Positions 1-6,038 are shown, counted from the first letter of the stretch. The stretch is DNA of 7,668 nucleotides from JBCFBK01 sp039679975 (GCA_039679975.1 JBDKTZ010000402.1:1-7668), one strand, 5' to 3'. Made by a program: numbers and translations. Notes: generated from the letters alone by a model not told the origin.

Positions 1-1412
1 ACCAGATTATCCCGTATCCGGTAATCGAGGTTCATCCGTACATTTGTTCGTTGTACTCCATCTACTAATTTGACAACACCTTCTTCGTCTGTCGTTTGTA
101 TCGAAGAGTAAATACTAATTTTATTATCTTTTGAAGTCCCTCTTAATGCCAGGTAATTTGTGAAGTAGGTCCCGGGGTTGAAAAACTGATCCACATGATC
201 ATAAACTTTTGGGTAAATATTATCATACACCTGATCAGGTTCAGTTACACCATAATTCACTTCGCCGTTTTCAATGACACGGTTTGTGGACTTTGATCGG
301 TCTGGTACAAATCCGAGTTCATTTTTCCCAAATTCTGTTCGGAAATCCACCTGCATCTTACCCGCACCCATACTGCCACCTCTCTTTGTAATAATGCTGA
401 TCACACCGTTTGCAGCGCGGGAACCATACAGTGAAGATGCAGCTGCACCTTTCAGTACTTCGATCGACTCAATATCTTCGGCGTTTACATCGGCCAGTCC
501 ATTTTCCGTGAGGACGCCGTCAACAATGTATAAAGGATTTGAAGAACCATAAATCATTTTGACCCCACGTAATTGAACATCGGAGTCAGATCCGGGAGCA
601 CCACTTGTTTTTGTAATTCTCAACCCGGCCACTTTTCCCTGTAAGGCAGATGCTGCGTCTATTGCAGGCACCTTTAATAATTTGTCGGACGATATCTTTT
701 CTATGGAGAAACCCAGTTTTTGTTTAGGAGTTCCCGAAGCCACACCTGTGACAATCACTTCGCTTATAGCCTGGTTACTTTCCTGCAAAATAATATTCAG
801 TTCCTGCTGGTTTGTCAGCGGGACTTCCTGTGTTGTAAATCCAACAAAGGAAAATACCAATACGGTATTTCCGGGGATGTTGGTGAGCGAGAAACGACCT
901 TCGAAATCAGTTACGGTACCACTGGTCGTATTTTTTACCATTACCGTTACACCGGGAAGAACCCCGCCATCTGAGTCGGTTACCTTGCCGGAAACAGATC
1001 TTTGCTGGCCGGCGCTGAAAATTTCGCCCGAGCCATTTAATCCGGGCGATGTAAGCACAATTTGTCTTCCCTTTATTGTGTAAGCGACGCCAGTACCTTC
1101 AAATAATTTAGACAATATTTTTTCTATCGATTCGTCCTTCGCATCAATATTGACTTTTCTGTTTACATCAATGACTTTTTCTGAATATAAAAAGAAGAAA
1201 TCGCTCTGATTCTCAATGCTTTCAAGGACGTTTTCGATCGTCGTGTTTTTCAGATCCAGAAAAAGTTTAGTTCCCTGAGAATAGGATTCCGAAGCCAGAG
1301 CTCCAAAAATCGAAAGAAAAATCAAAGATAGAGTCAGTTTCATTTTTAATAAAATTTTTACAGCACATGGAAATCCAAATCCATGCGAACGCTTCCATAC
1401 AATTTTTTTCAT
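1..1412 (-). CDS. SusC/RagA-family TonB-dependent outer-membrane receptor with STN domain (N-terminal part, cut by window edge)
   Basis: Reading the minus strand from ATG at 1412 gives about 470 residues with no stop before the window edge, so the beta-barrel is outside. Order of parts: a 23-residue lead; a hydrophobic signal segment from M24 (MKLTLSLIFLSIFGALA) ending near SYSQ; an STN (secretin/TonB short N-terminal) domain at ~50-120; a carboxypeptidase-regulatory-like beta-sandwich at ~138-215 (SVSGKVTDSDGGVLPGVTV); a TonB-box-like stretch near 217-226 (SEVIVTGVAS); and the plug at ~230-345 with the SusC hallmarks LQGKVAGLRI, NPLYIVDGV and SSLYGSRAANGVISIITKRG. Family knowledge: such receptors import glycans or other large ligands together with a SusD lipoprotein, using TonB energy. 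The STN domain marks the subgroup that also signals to a FecR anti-sigma factor, and a fecR gene lies directly upstream. Substrate unknown. The start could instead be ATG 1343, which leaves a normal-length signal peptide. Confidence 0.95.
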   Translation of the reverse strand, partial: MKKIVWKRSHGFGFPCAVKILLKMKLTLSLIFLSIFGALASESYSQGTKLFLDLKNTTIENVLESIENQSDFFFLYSEKVIDVNRKVNIDAKDESIEKILSKLFEGTGVAYTIKGRQIVLTSPGLNGSGEIFSAGQQRSVSGKVTDSDGGVLPGVTVMVKNTTSGTVTDFEGRFSLTNIPGNTVLVFSFVGFTTQEVPLTNQQELNIILQESNQAISEVIVTGVASGTPKQKLGFSIEKISSDKLLKVPAIDAASALQGKVAGLRITKTSGAPGSDSDVQLRGVKMIYGSSNPLYIVDGVLTENGLADVNAEDIESIEVLKGAAASSLYGSRAANGVISIITKRGGSMGAGKMQVDFRTEFGKNELGFVPDRSKSTNRVIENGEVNYGVTEPDQVYDNIYPKVYDHVDQFFNPGTYFTNYLALRGTSKDNKISIYSSIQTTDEEGVVKLVDGVQRTNVRMNLDYRIRDNL

Positions 1413-1440
1413 ACTTTTGTTTTGATTAAGTTTAAAAATT

Positions 1441-1457
1441 GTCAAAGGCTTTTTGAC
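1441..1457. repeat. Short inverted repeat in susC leader (6-bp arms, 5-nt loop)
   Basis: GTCAAA (1441-1446) and TTTGAC (1452-1457) are perfect complements around a 5-nt loop. Read on the minus strand, the right-hand side is followed by AATTTTTAAAC, so it could act as a weak hairpin plus U-tract about 30 nt before the susC start. The stem is short and AT-rich, so a terminator or attenuator role is only a suggestion. Confidence 0.4.
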
Positions 1458-1471
1458 GTTTTTATTTGTCG

Positions 1472-1499
1472 ACAGGAAAATGTGCTACCATTTTCCTGT
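1472..1499. repeat. Perfect 11-bp inverted repeat between fecR and susC
   Basis: ACAGGAAAATG (1472-1482) and CATTTTCCTGT (1489-1499) are exact reverse complements separated by 6 nt (TGCTAC). It sits in the 167-bp gap between the fecR stop and the susC start. In the direction of transcription (minus strand) it is followed by CGACAAATAAAAAC rather than a U-run, so it is not a typical intrinsic terminator in that direction. It could be a transcript-stabilising or processing hairpin in the susC leader, or a dimeric protein-binding site. An 8-bp palindrome TGTCGACA (1467-1474) overlaps its edge. Confidence 0.7.
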
Positions 1500-1579
1500 T
1501 TTCGTATGGTATTATTATTTTTAGTGTGTTATATCATAGGCGGTTCTTTTGAGTGATGATTCCATTGAGGTTTGTCTGT

Positions 1580-2638
1580 TTATTCTTTTAGCTCAATCAA
1601 TACCTTTTGTCTGGAGAAACTGCCGTCGGAGAGTTTCTCACGGGGAGTAAGTTCATAATGAACAGGAGTGGCCAGCTCAAGCAGTTCAAGTACCTGGGAC
1701 AACGTTTCATCGGCAAATTTGGCTGTGTAAGTATATTTTCTGACCTCATCGGTAAAGGCAACTTCAACATTGTACCATCTGCTCAATTTCTGAGCGACAT
1801 AATCAATGGGATCATTTTTAAAAATCAGTAATCCGTCTTTCCATGACGTGTTCTTTTCAATGTCGTTTAATCCCATTGAACAGATATTCGTCGTCGGGTA
1901 AAATTTTAGACTTTCGTTTGGACTTAAAGATTTGATTTCTTCATTATTTTCTTTTTTATGAAGAATAACTTTGCCTTCAACCAGGGTTGTTTCTATGAAG
2001 TGATCATCAGGATAAGCCATTACATTAAATTCAGTCCCGGTTGCGATGACCTCGATCTTGTCTGCTTCTACGACGAATGGAGCATCTTTATTACTGACCA
2101 CATCAAAATAGGCTTCCCCTTTTAAAATTACTTTCCTGCTCTTCTTATTAAACCGATAAGGATATTTGAGCTTGCTGCCATTGTTTAACCATACTTTTGT
2201 GCCGTCGCCCAGCTCGATACATGTCCGGGAACTCATTGGTGCAGTCACTTCCAGGTCCTTCATGTTATTTTCCGCATATTTCCTTTGGAAAGTAACGCTC
2301 GTATAGATTAATAAGAACAGAACAGGCCAAAAGAGCACCGCTGCCACACGGGTGGTGATCGTGAGGAATTTATTCCGGGAGACTGTATTCTCTTTGCCGG
2401 AGAGCTTTGTATTTCGATGGAGGTTGATCCGGTGATGGATCTTATCCAGGATTTTGCTGTATTTTTGTTTTTCGGATGACGGCCCCGGTTCGAATTCATC
2501 CCAGATTTCTTCAACCATTGATTTGCCTGAAGGAGTAGAAGCTTCATTTTTTAACCAAAAAAGAAGATGCTCAAACTCCTGTTCCGTGCAGTCGTCATTC
2601 ATCAAAAACTTTCTTAGCAGTTCCTTCGTCATATTCAT
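1580..2638 (-). CDS. FecR-family transmembrane anti-sigma factor
   Basis: 352 residues. The N-terminal ~90 residues are cytoplasmic, acidic and helical (FEHLLFWLKNE, MVEEIWDEFE), matching the sigma-binding part of Bacteroidota FecR proteins. One membrane segment follows at ~96-114 (RVAAVLFWPVLFLLIYTSV). The periplasmic FecR domain is at ~127-230, with the family's conserved stretches LGDGTKVWLNNGSKLKYP, GEAYFDV, FVVEA and ATGTEFNVMAY. The C-terminal DUF4974 region (~265-350) begins at WKDGLLIFKNDP and includes an STN-like fold. Role by family: it holds the ECF sigma factor at the inner membrane and relays receptor occupancy from the STN domain of the partner SusC protein. The sigma gene lies 151 bp upstream and susC 167 bp downstream on the same strand. 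Start ATG at 2638 gives the full N-terminus; an in-frame ATG two codons later (2632) is equally possible. Length is ordinary for the family. Confidence 0.95.
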   Translation of the reverse strand: MNMTKELLRKFLMNDDCTEQEFEHLLFWLKNEASTPSGKSMVEEIWDEFEPGPSSEKQKYSKILDKIHHRINLHRNTKLSGKENTVSRNKFLTITTRVAAVLFWPVLFLLIYTSVTFQRKYAENNMKDLEVTAPMSSRTCIELGDGTKVWLNNGSKLKYPYRFNKKSRKVILKGEAYFDVVSNKDAPFVVEADKIEVIATGTEFNVMAYPDDHFIETTLVEGKVILHKKENNEEIKSLSPNESLKFYPTTNICSMGLNDIEKNTSWKDGLLIFKNDPIDYVAQKLSRWYNVEVAFTDEVRKYTYTAKFADETLSQVLELLELATPVHYELTPREKLSDGSFSRQKVLIELKE

Positions 2639-2651
2639 GGTACCATTTTAT

Positions 2652-2692
2652 TTGTTGTGAAATCAGACACAACGAGAGTGGTTTCACAACAA
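2652..2692. repeat. Perfect 11-bp inverted repeat just upstream of fecR
   Basis: TTGTTGTGAAA (2652-2662) and TTTCACAACAA (2682-2692) are exact reverse complements with a 19-nt spacer. Within the spacer a further CAC (2668-2670) / GTG (2678-2680) pair could extend the structure. In the minus-strand transcript its 3' arm ends about 13 nt before the fecR ATG, so a folded hairpin would border the ribosome-binding region. It could equally be a two-fold symmetric operator. A second, competing repeat overlaps it (AGTGGTT 2677-2683 with AACCACT 2714-2720). Confidence 0.75.
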
Positions 2693-2789
2693 TAGTACGT
2701 TTAGTCGTTATTCAACCACTACCTGTTTATCGTTTTTTTTATTTTTAACTGCCAATAGAAAAGAAAGGACATCTGTGATAAGCGACTTT

Positions 2790-3380
2790 TTACAAAAAAA
2801 GAGAGATGAATAACAGGTTTATGGAAAATGTGGAATCCAGGTGATCCCGTAAATATTTTAAAGCTTTCGCCATATGGTTTTCAACCGTATTTTTCGATAT
2901 TCCTAATTGAGTGGCTATTTCGGAATGACTCAAGCCTTCCTCTCTGTGAAGCCGGTATATCTGTTTTTGTCTCTCCGGCAGTTGTGCAATCAGTTTTTCA
3001 ACCTGTTTGTTTAGTTCGTTATATTCGAACTGACTGATTGCAGATGGGGCAGAATCGATGAGCGGATTTTGTTTCAGGTGCTCCAGATATTTTTTAGTAT
3101 TAATCCGCTTCCGGATAAGATCGATGGAATGATTGTAAGCAACAGTGAATATAAAAGAATTAAGCAATTTTGAATTATCCAGCTTTTCCCGTGATTCCCA
3201 TAATCTGACAAATACTTCCTGGACAATTTCTTCGGCTTCCGTTTCATTTTTTAACAGCTTGCATATGAAAATGTATAGTTTATGACTGTATTGTTCATAT
3301 AACAGGTCAAATGCAATCATATCCCCCTTTTTTAACCGGGTTACGAGTTCCTGATCCACGGCTTTAGAATCTTTTTTCAA
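2790..3380 (-). CDS. ECF (sigma-70 family, group 4) RNA polymerase sigma factor
   Basis: 196 residues. Region 2 lies at ~24-93, with the -10-recognition core EAEEIVQEVFVRLWESR and the helix NSFIFTVAYNHSIDLIRKR. Region 4 lies at ~126-179, with LPERQKQIYRLHREEGLSH and the helix-turn-helix EIATQLGISKNTVENHM, which reads the -35/-33 element. It is the usual two-domain ECF layout and length. The downstream neighbour is its probable anti-sigma factor FecR, followed by a SusC receptor, so the inferred job is substrate-induced transcription of that receptor operon. The start is TTG at 3380: the in-frame stop TAG lies ten codons upstream with no ATG between, and the conserved N-terminal helix (ELVTRLKKGD) would be lost with the next ATG (codon 21). 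The last ~14 residues are strikingly hydrophobic (STFSINLLFISLFL), partly encoded by a run of seven T in the coding strand. Confidence 0.95.
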   Translation of the reverse strand: MKKDSKAVDQELVTRLKKGDMIAFDLLYEQYSHKLYIFICKLLKNETEAEEIVQEVFVRLWESREKLDNSKLLNSFIFTVAYNHSIDLIRKRINTKKYLEHLKQNPLIDSAPSAISQFEYNELNKQVEKLIAQLPERQKQIYRLHREEGLSHSEIATQLGISKNTVENHMAKALKYLRDHLDSTFSINLLFISLFL

Positions 3381-3568
3381 CTTGTGATGTATTTCTGAAA
3401 AGTCTTTCTAAAAATAGAAAAAATAAAAATACATCTTTAGTATAATTCTTGTCTTTTGACTATAAGATGATTTATTGGTTTTTATATACTATTTTGTTTG
3501 AAATAGCTGTTAAAATCCATAACTTTTCACTCGAATCATGCAGTGTCATTGATTGAAAATATAAACGT
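3381..3568. other. AT-rich divergent spacer between sigma factor gene and DUF2007 gene
   Basis: This 188-bp stretch separates the divergent minus-strand sigma gene and plus-strand DUF2007 gene, so it should hold both promoters. I find no perfect TAnnTTTG -7 element on either strand. A TTTTGAC block (3454-3460) and the TATATACTATTTTG stretch (3483-3496 area) are the nearest to promoter-like sequence for the plus-strand gene. No convincing ORF or RNA gene is visible. Confidence 0.45.
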
Positions 3569-3820
3569 ATGAAAACGGACAAAGAGAGTGTACCTGTGGA
3601 GATTTTTGCAGGGACTGCCTGGCAGGCAGGTATGGTCAAAAGTTTACTGGAGAATGCAGGAATATATGCTTTCCTGAAGGATGAACTCATCGGTACACTG
3701 AATCCATGGTGGGCTGAACCTGGAGGAGCGGGTGCGGTCAAGGTTTTTGTTTCCGGGTTGGATTATGATCAGGCCCTGCCTATTGTTGACGAATACCAGC
3801 GGAACCTGAGGAATGAATAA
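3569..3820 (+). CDS. DUF2007-type small protein (putative signal-transducing protein)
   Basis: 83 residues, with no signal peptide and no membrane segment, so probably cytoplasmic. The sequence fits the DUF2007 fold: an opening beta strand (VEIFAGTAWQAGMVKSLLE) where the protein 'picks' between sequences or subunits, then GIYAFLKDE, a glycine/proline-rich loop WWAEPGGAGAVKVFV and a final helix DYDQALPIVDEYQRN. The family name 'putative signal transducing protein' comes from databases and no precise function is established. Start ATG 3569 gives the usual family N-terminus and length. Its stop (TAA 3818-3820) lies inside the start of the following DUF4349 gene: the two frames overlap in ATGAATAA, so translational coupling is likely. 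DUF2007 recognition rests on overall pattern rather than a catalytic motif. Confidence 0.85.
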   Translation: MKTDKESVPVEIFAGTAWQAGMVKSLLENAGIYAFLKDELIGTLNPWWAEPGGAGAVKVFVSGLDYDQALPIVDEYQRNLRNE

Positions 3821-4682
3821 AATCCCCAAAAACCTGATATTTATGAAAAGGATCATCGGTTTGATCGTTTTTATTTTTCTTGCCGCTTCGTGCCAACGGC
3901 AGGAGAGCGGAGTCTTACATATGGCTGACCAGCAGCTTGAGAATGAACTGATGCCGATTACGAGGCAGGCTTCGGAAGCTCCGCCTGTTCCGGAAAAGAC
4001 TGTTGAGAAACCGGCCGTGACAAAGAAAATCATCAAAGACGGAAGAATGAGTATTCGGGTTTCCGATCTGGACCAGTCGAAAGCCGCTGTCGGATCCCTG
4101 GTAAAAAAGCATGAAGGATATTTTGCCAATGAAAGCTACAGTAACACTGACTTTGAATCCTCTTATCAGTTGAAAATCCGGGTTCCTTCCGGTAAGTTTG
4201 AGGCTTTCATTTCGGAGGTCGAAGCAGGTGAAGGTGAAGTTCTTTATAAAGAAATACAGTCACGTGATGTAACGGATCAGTTTATCGACCTTGAAAGCCG
4301 CCTCGATACCAAAAAGAATTACCTGGCACGGTATAAGGACCTGCTAAATAAAGCAAAAGACGTGAAGGAAATCCTCGAAATCGAAGAGAAGATCCGCACG
4401 CTCGAAGAGGAGATCGACAGTACAACGGGAAGACTCAGATACCTGAATAATCAGGTCGATTACAGTACGCTCGATCTGACGCTCAGCGAACAGAAGGATT
4501 ATAAATTTAAGCCGGAGCACCGAAGTAAATTTACGGAAAAGCTGAAGCTTTCAGTTTCAAAAGGATGGTTTGGCTTTGTTCAATTTATCCTGTTTTTGAT
4601 CCGGCTGTGGCCTTTCTGGATCGTCGCTGCTTTGATTTATTATAGCTGGAAGCGGTACAGGGCAAGAAGAAAAAAACAGTGA
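3813..4682 (+). CDS. DUF4349 domain-containing membrane lipoprotein
   Basis: 289 residues from ATG 3813, overlapping the previous gene by 8 nt. A second in-frame ATG at 3843 (residue 11) would give a compact lipoprotein signal, MKRIIGLIVFIFLAASC, with Cys27 as the lipidation site. The DUF4349 core runs from ~72 to ~280: KKIIKDGRMSIRV, GYFANESYSN, LKIRVPSGKFEAFISEV, YKEIQSRDVTDQFIDLESRL. A charged coiled coil follows (~163-213: YKDLLNKAKDVKEILEIEEK and IRTLEEEIDSTTGRLRYLNN), then QVDYSTLDLTLSE. A single C-terminal membrane segment (~252-277, rich in F, I, L and W) is followed by a strongly basic tail (KRYRARRKKQ), which by the positive-inside rule points to the cytoplasm. So most of the protein is predicted outside the inner membrane. 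Function of the family is unknown; periplasmic sensing or scaffold roles would be guesses. Confidence 0.92.
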   Translation: MNKIPKNLIFMKRIIGLIVFIFLAASCQRQESGVLHMADQQLENELMPITRQASEAPPVPEKTVEKPAVTKKIIKDGRMSIRVSDLDQSKAAVGSLVKKHEGYFANESYSNTDFESSYQLKIRVPSGKFEAFISEVEAGEGEVLYKEIQSRDVTDQFIDLESRLDTKKNYLARYKDLLNKAKDVKEILEIEEKIRTLEEEIDSTTGRLRYLNNQVDYSTLDLTLSEQKDYKFKPEHRSKFTEKLKLSVSKGWFGFVQFILFLIRLWPFWIVAALIYYSWKRYRARRKKQ

Positions 4683-4853
4683 CAGTTAGCACCGGTTGGG
4701 AGTAAAGCTTATTTTTGCAATGAGGCGGAATCGGAAGGCAGACACAACAATCCGGATTTTGGAAAGGATCAGAACAACAAAAAGAAATCCGGCATCTTCT
4801 GAAATCGCTCCATCGAAACAGAATGCGCAGTACGAATTCAAATTAAAACGACT
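4683..4853 (+). promoter_or_regulatory. Spacer with candidate promoter (-7 element TATTTTTG at 4710-4717) for the PH-domain gene
   Basis: TATTTTTG at 4710-4717 matches the Bacteroidota -7 consensus TAnnTTTG at every fixed position. A -33 TTTG is not clear; TTAG at 4686-4689 lies 20 nt upstream. If used, transcription would start near 4723 and leave a leader of about 130 nt. The basic-residue-rich open frame crossing this spacer (TTG 4696 or ATG 4720 to 4896) has no family resemblance and runs into the next gene, so I do not call it. Confidence 0.4.
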
Positions 4854-5234
4854 ATGGGATTATTTTCGTCTATTCTTGGGAATGCAGGAGCTGTAGGCCA
4901 GGAAGAATTAATGAAACAGTATGGTCAGCTTTTGACTGAAGGAGAAGAAATTGAGCTGGGTTTTAAACTCATCCGGGATACCTTCATTTTTACGACAAAA
5001 CGGTTAATACTGATCGATAAACAGGGTTTGACCGGGAGCAAGACCGAATATAAATCGATCGTCTATAAAAGTATTTCCCGCTTTAGCATCGAAACTGCAG
5101 GGACTTTTGATTTGGAGGCTGAATTGAAAATATGGATTTCAAGTGAAGCACAACCGAGTATCGTCAAACAATTCAATAAGTCAGTGAATGTGTATGATGT
5201 TCAGAAGGTTTTGGCTCACCACGTACTAAAATAG
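4854..5234 (+). CDS. Bacterial PH-domain protein (bPH_1 / PF08000 type)
   Basis: 126 residues, soluble, no signal peptide. Nearly the whole chain is one bacterial pleckstrin-homology-like domain. It has an N-terminal MGLFSSILGNAGAV helix, then GEEIELGFKLIRDTFIFTTKRLILIDKQGLTGSKTEY in strands (~32-67), the strand YKSISRFSIETAGTFDLEAE (~71-90), ELKIWIS, and a C-terminal helix VYDVQKVLAHHVLK. This arrangement and length match the widespread single-domain family closely. Members are conserved in many phyla but their ligand and role are not firmly known; eukaryotic PH domains bind phosphoinositides, which does not transfer automatically. It stands alone, 171 bp after the DUF4349 gene and 93 bp before the C_GCAxxG_C_C gene, so co-transcription with neighbours is possible but not shown. 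The ATG is preceded by an A/T-rich stretch rather than a Shine-Dalgarno. Confidence 0.93.
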   Translation: MGLFSSILGNAGAVGQEELMKQYGQLLTEGEEIELGFKLIRDTFIFTTKRLILIDKQGLTGSKTEYKSIVYKSISRFSIETAGTFDLEAELKIWISSEAQPSIVKQFNKSVNVYDVQKVLAHHVLK

Positions 5235-5292
5235 CGGTGACGAGAAAAAGACCTTTAACGAAACTCTAGATGACGTTTTCAGGAGATTCTTC

Positions 5293-5300
5293 TAATTTTG
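5293..5300 (+). promoter_or_regulatory. Candidate -7 promoter element TAATTTTG upstream of the C_GCAxxG_C_C gene
   Basis: TAATTTTG matches the Bacteroidota TAnnTTTG consensus exactly and sits 27 nt before the ATG at 5328, implying a leader of about 20 nt. No good TTTG -33 element is seen at the expected distance, so this is a partial match only. Confidence 0.4.
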
Positions 5301-5327
5301 ATGACATAACCGAAATCATTAACCACC

Positions 5328-5774
5328 ATGCTGAACGAAAAAGAAGAAAAAGCCCTCCGGTCTTTCCGAAACGGGTTGAATTGCGCCCAATCTGTTTTGT
5401 CTGCCTATACCGAAGAACTGAAGTTTGATCCTGCCCTCGCCTTGAGTCTGTCATGTGGTTTTGGGGGAGGAATGGGGAGGTTGCAGCAGACCTGCGGAGC
5501 GGTGACGGGCGCTTTTATGGTACTTGGCATTTATAACTGCCGGAAATACACCGACAACAAGGAGCGTAAAGATGAAACCTACGGCATGGTACAGGAATTC
5601 AACAGCCGGTTTCAGGCGCTTCATGGTGCGACCGACTGCCGGACCCTTTTGGGGTGTGATTTGCGTACTGAGGAAGGACAGCAGCGTCTGAAGGAGCATG
5701 CGCTTCATGATACAATATGCGAGGCCTGTATTCGCGATGCGCTGAAGCTTAGCGATGAGCTGATGCAATCCTGA
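5328..5774 (+). CDS. C_GCAxxG_C_C family putative redox-active protein
   Basis: 148 residues, soluble, with eight cysteines: C19 (GLNCAQSVL), C43 (SLSCGFGGGMGRLQ), C56 in the CGAxxG motif (TCGAVTGAFMVLG), C71, C104 and C110 (TDCRTLLGCDL), and C131/C134 in a C-terminal CEAC pair. The family (PF09719) is defined by about 140 residues, conserved cysteines and the CGAxxG motif; its members are described as putative redox-active proteins often found near transporter genes. Here a MATE efflux gene follows 297 bp downstream on the same strand, which agrees, though a separate promoter lies between. Metal or cofactor binding by the Cys set, for example an iron-sulfur site, is plausible but unproven. 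ATG 5328 gives the expected N-terminus. Confidence 0.93.
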   Translation: MLNEKEEKALRSFRNGLNCAQSVLSAYTEELKFDPALALSLSCGFGGGMGRLQQTCGAVTGAFMVLGIYNCRKYTDNKERKDETYGMVQEFNSRFQALHGATDCRTLLGCDLRTEEGQQRLKEHALHDTICEACIRDALKLSDELMQS

Positions 5775-5984
5775 CAGACCGGGACCATTTTCATAGGGTC
5801 GTTGTTGTGGAAAGCAAAAGCGGTCATCATGCAACTATTTTTGCCTTCCGCCTCATTGAAACCTTTCATCCGCAACTAATTGATTATTGAAAGCCAGGAA
5901 GGTTCAGTGAATCATGTTTTGTCTGAATAATCGATATAAAAAATTTGACGTGATCAACCCTGTTGTTTGTCGGTTTACCCCTCC

Positions 5985-6013
5985 TTTAGATTGAAATGTT
6001 CTTTTTAGTTTTG
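5985..6013 (+). promoter_or_regulatory. Candidate promoter of the MATE gene (TTTA, 17 nt, TAGTTTTG)
   Basis: TAGTTTTG at 6006-6013 fits the TAnnTTTG -7 element at all fixed positions. TTTA at 5985-5988, 17 nt upstream, is a one-mismatch -33 element. Transcription would start near 6020, leaving a leader of about 50 nt that contains the inverted repeat at 6039-6056. Confidence 0.5.
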
Positions 6014-6038
6014 TAAATGAAGCAAGCATGAAAACAAT

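Noticed and set aside
682..1083. 133-codon plus-strand frame in the susC region
   Set aside because: It is antisense to the carboxypeptidase-regulatory-like and plug domains of the receptor, whose motifs are unambiguous on the minus strand.
1472..1499. Intrinsic terminator after fecR
   Set aside because: The hairpin is strong but on the transcribed strand it is followed by CGACAAATAAAA, not a U-run, so I list it only as an inverted repeat.
3644..4129. 161-codon minus-strand frame
   Set aside because: It lies antisense to the DUF2007 and DUF4349 genes, both of which have clear family patterns; its own translation shows none.
4696..4896. Open frame of 66 codons rich in Arg/Lys between DUF4349 and PH-domain genes
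   Set aside because: It needs a TTG start (or ATG 4720), has no recognisable domain, and runs into the well-supported PH-domain gene in another frame. It also covers the candidate promoter.
5783..5800. Possible terminator hairpin after the C_GCAxxG_C_C gene (GACC...GGTC)
   Set aside because: Only four base pairs can form and no T-run follows, so it is not distinguishable from chance.
5451..5834. 127-codon minus-strand frame
   Set aside because: It is antisense to the C_GCAxxG_C_C gene, which has the full motif set; the antisense translation shows no domain.
5836..5843. Second TATTTTTG match as a promoter for the MATE gene
   Set aside because: There is no -33 partner at a sensible distance, it lies 228 nt before the start, and the 6006-6013 match is better placed.
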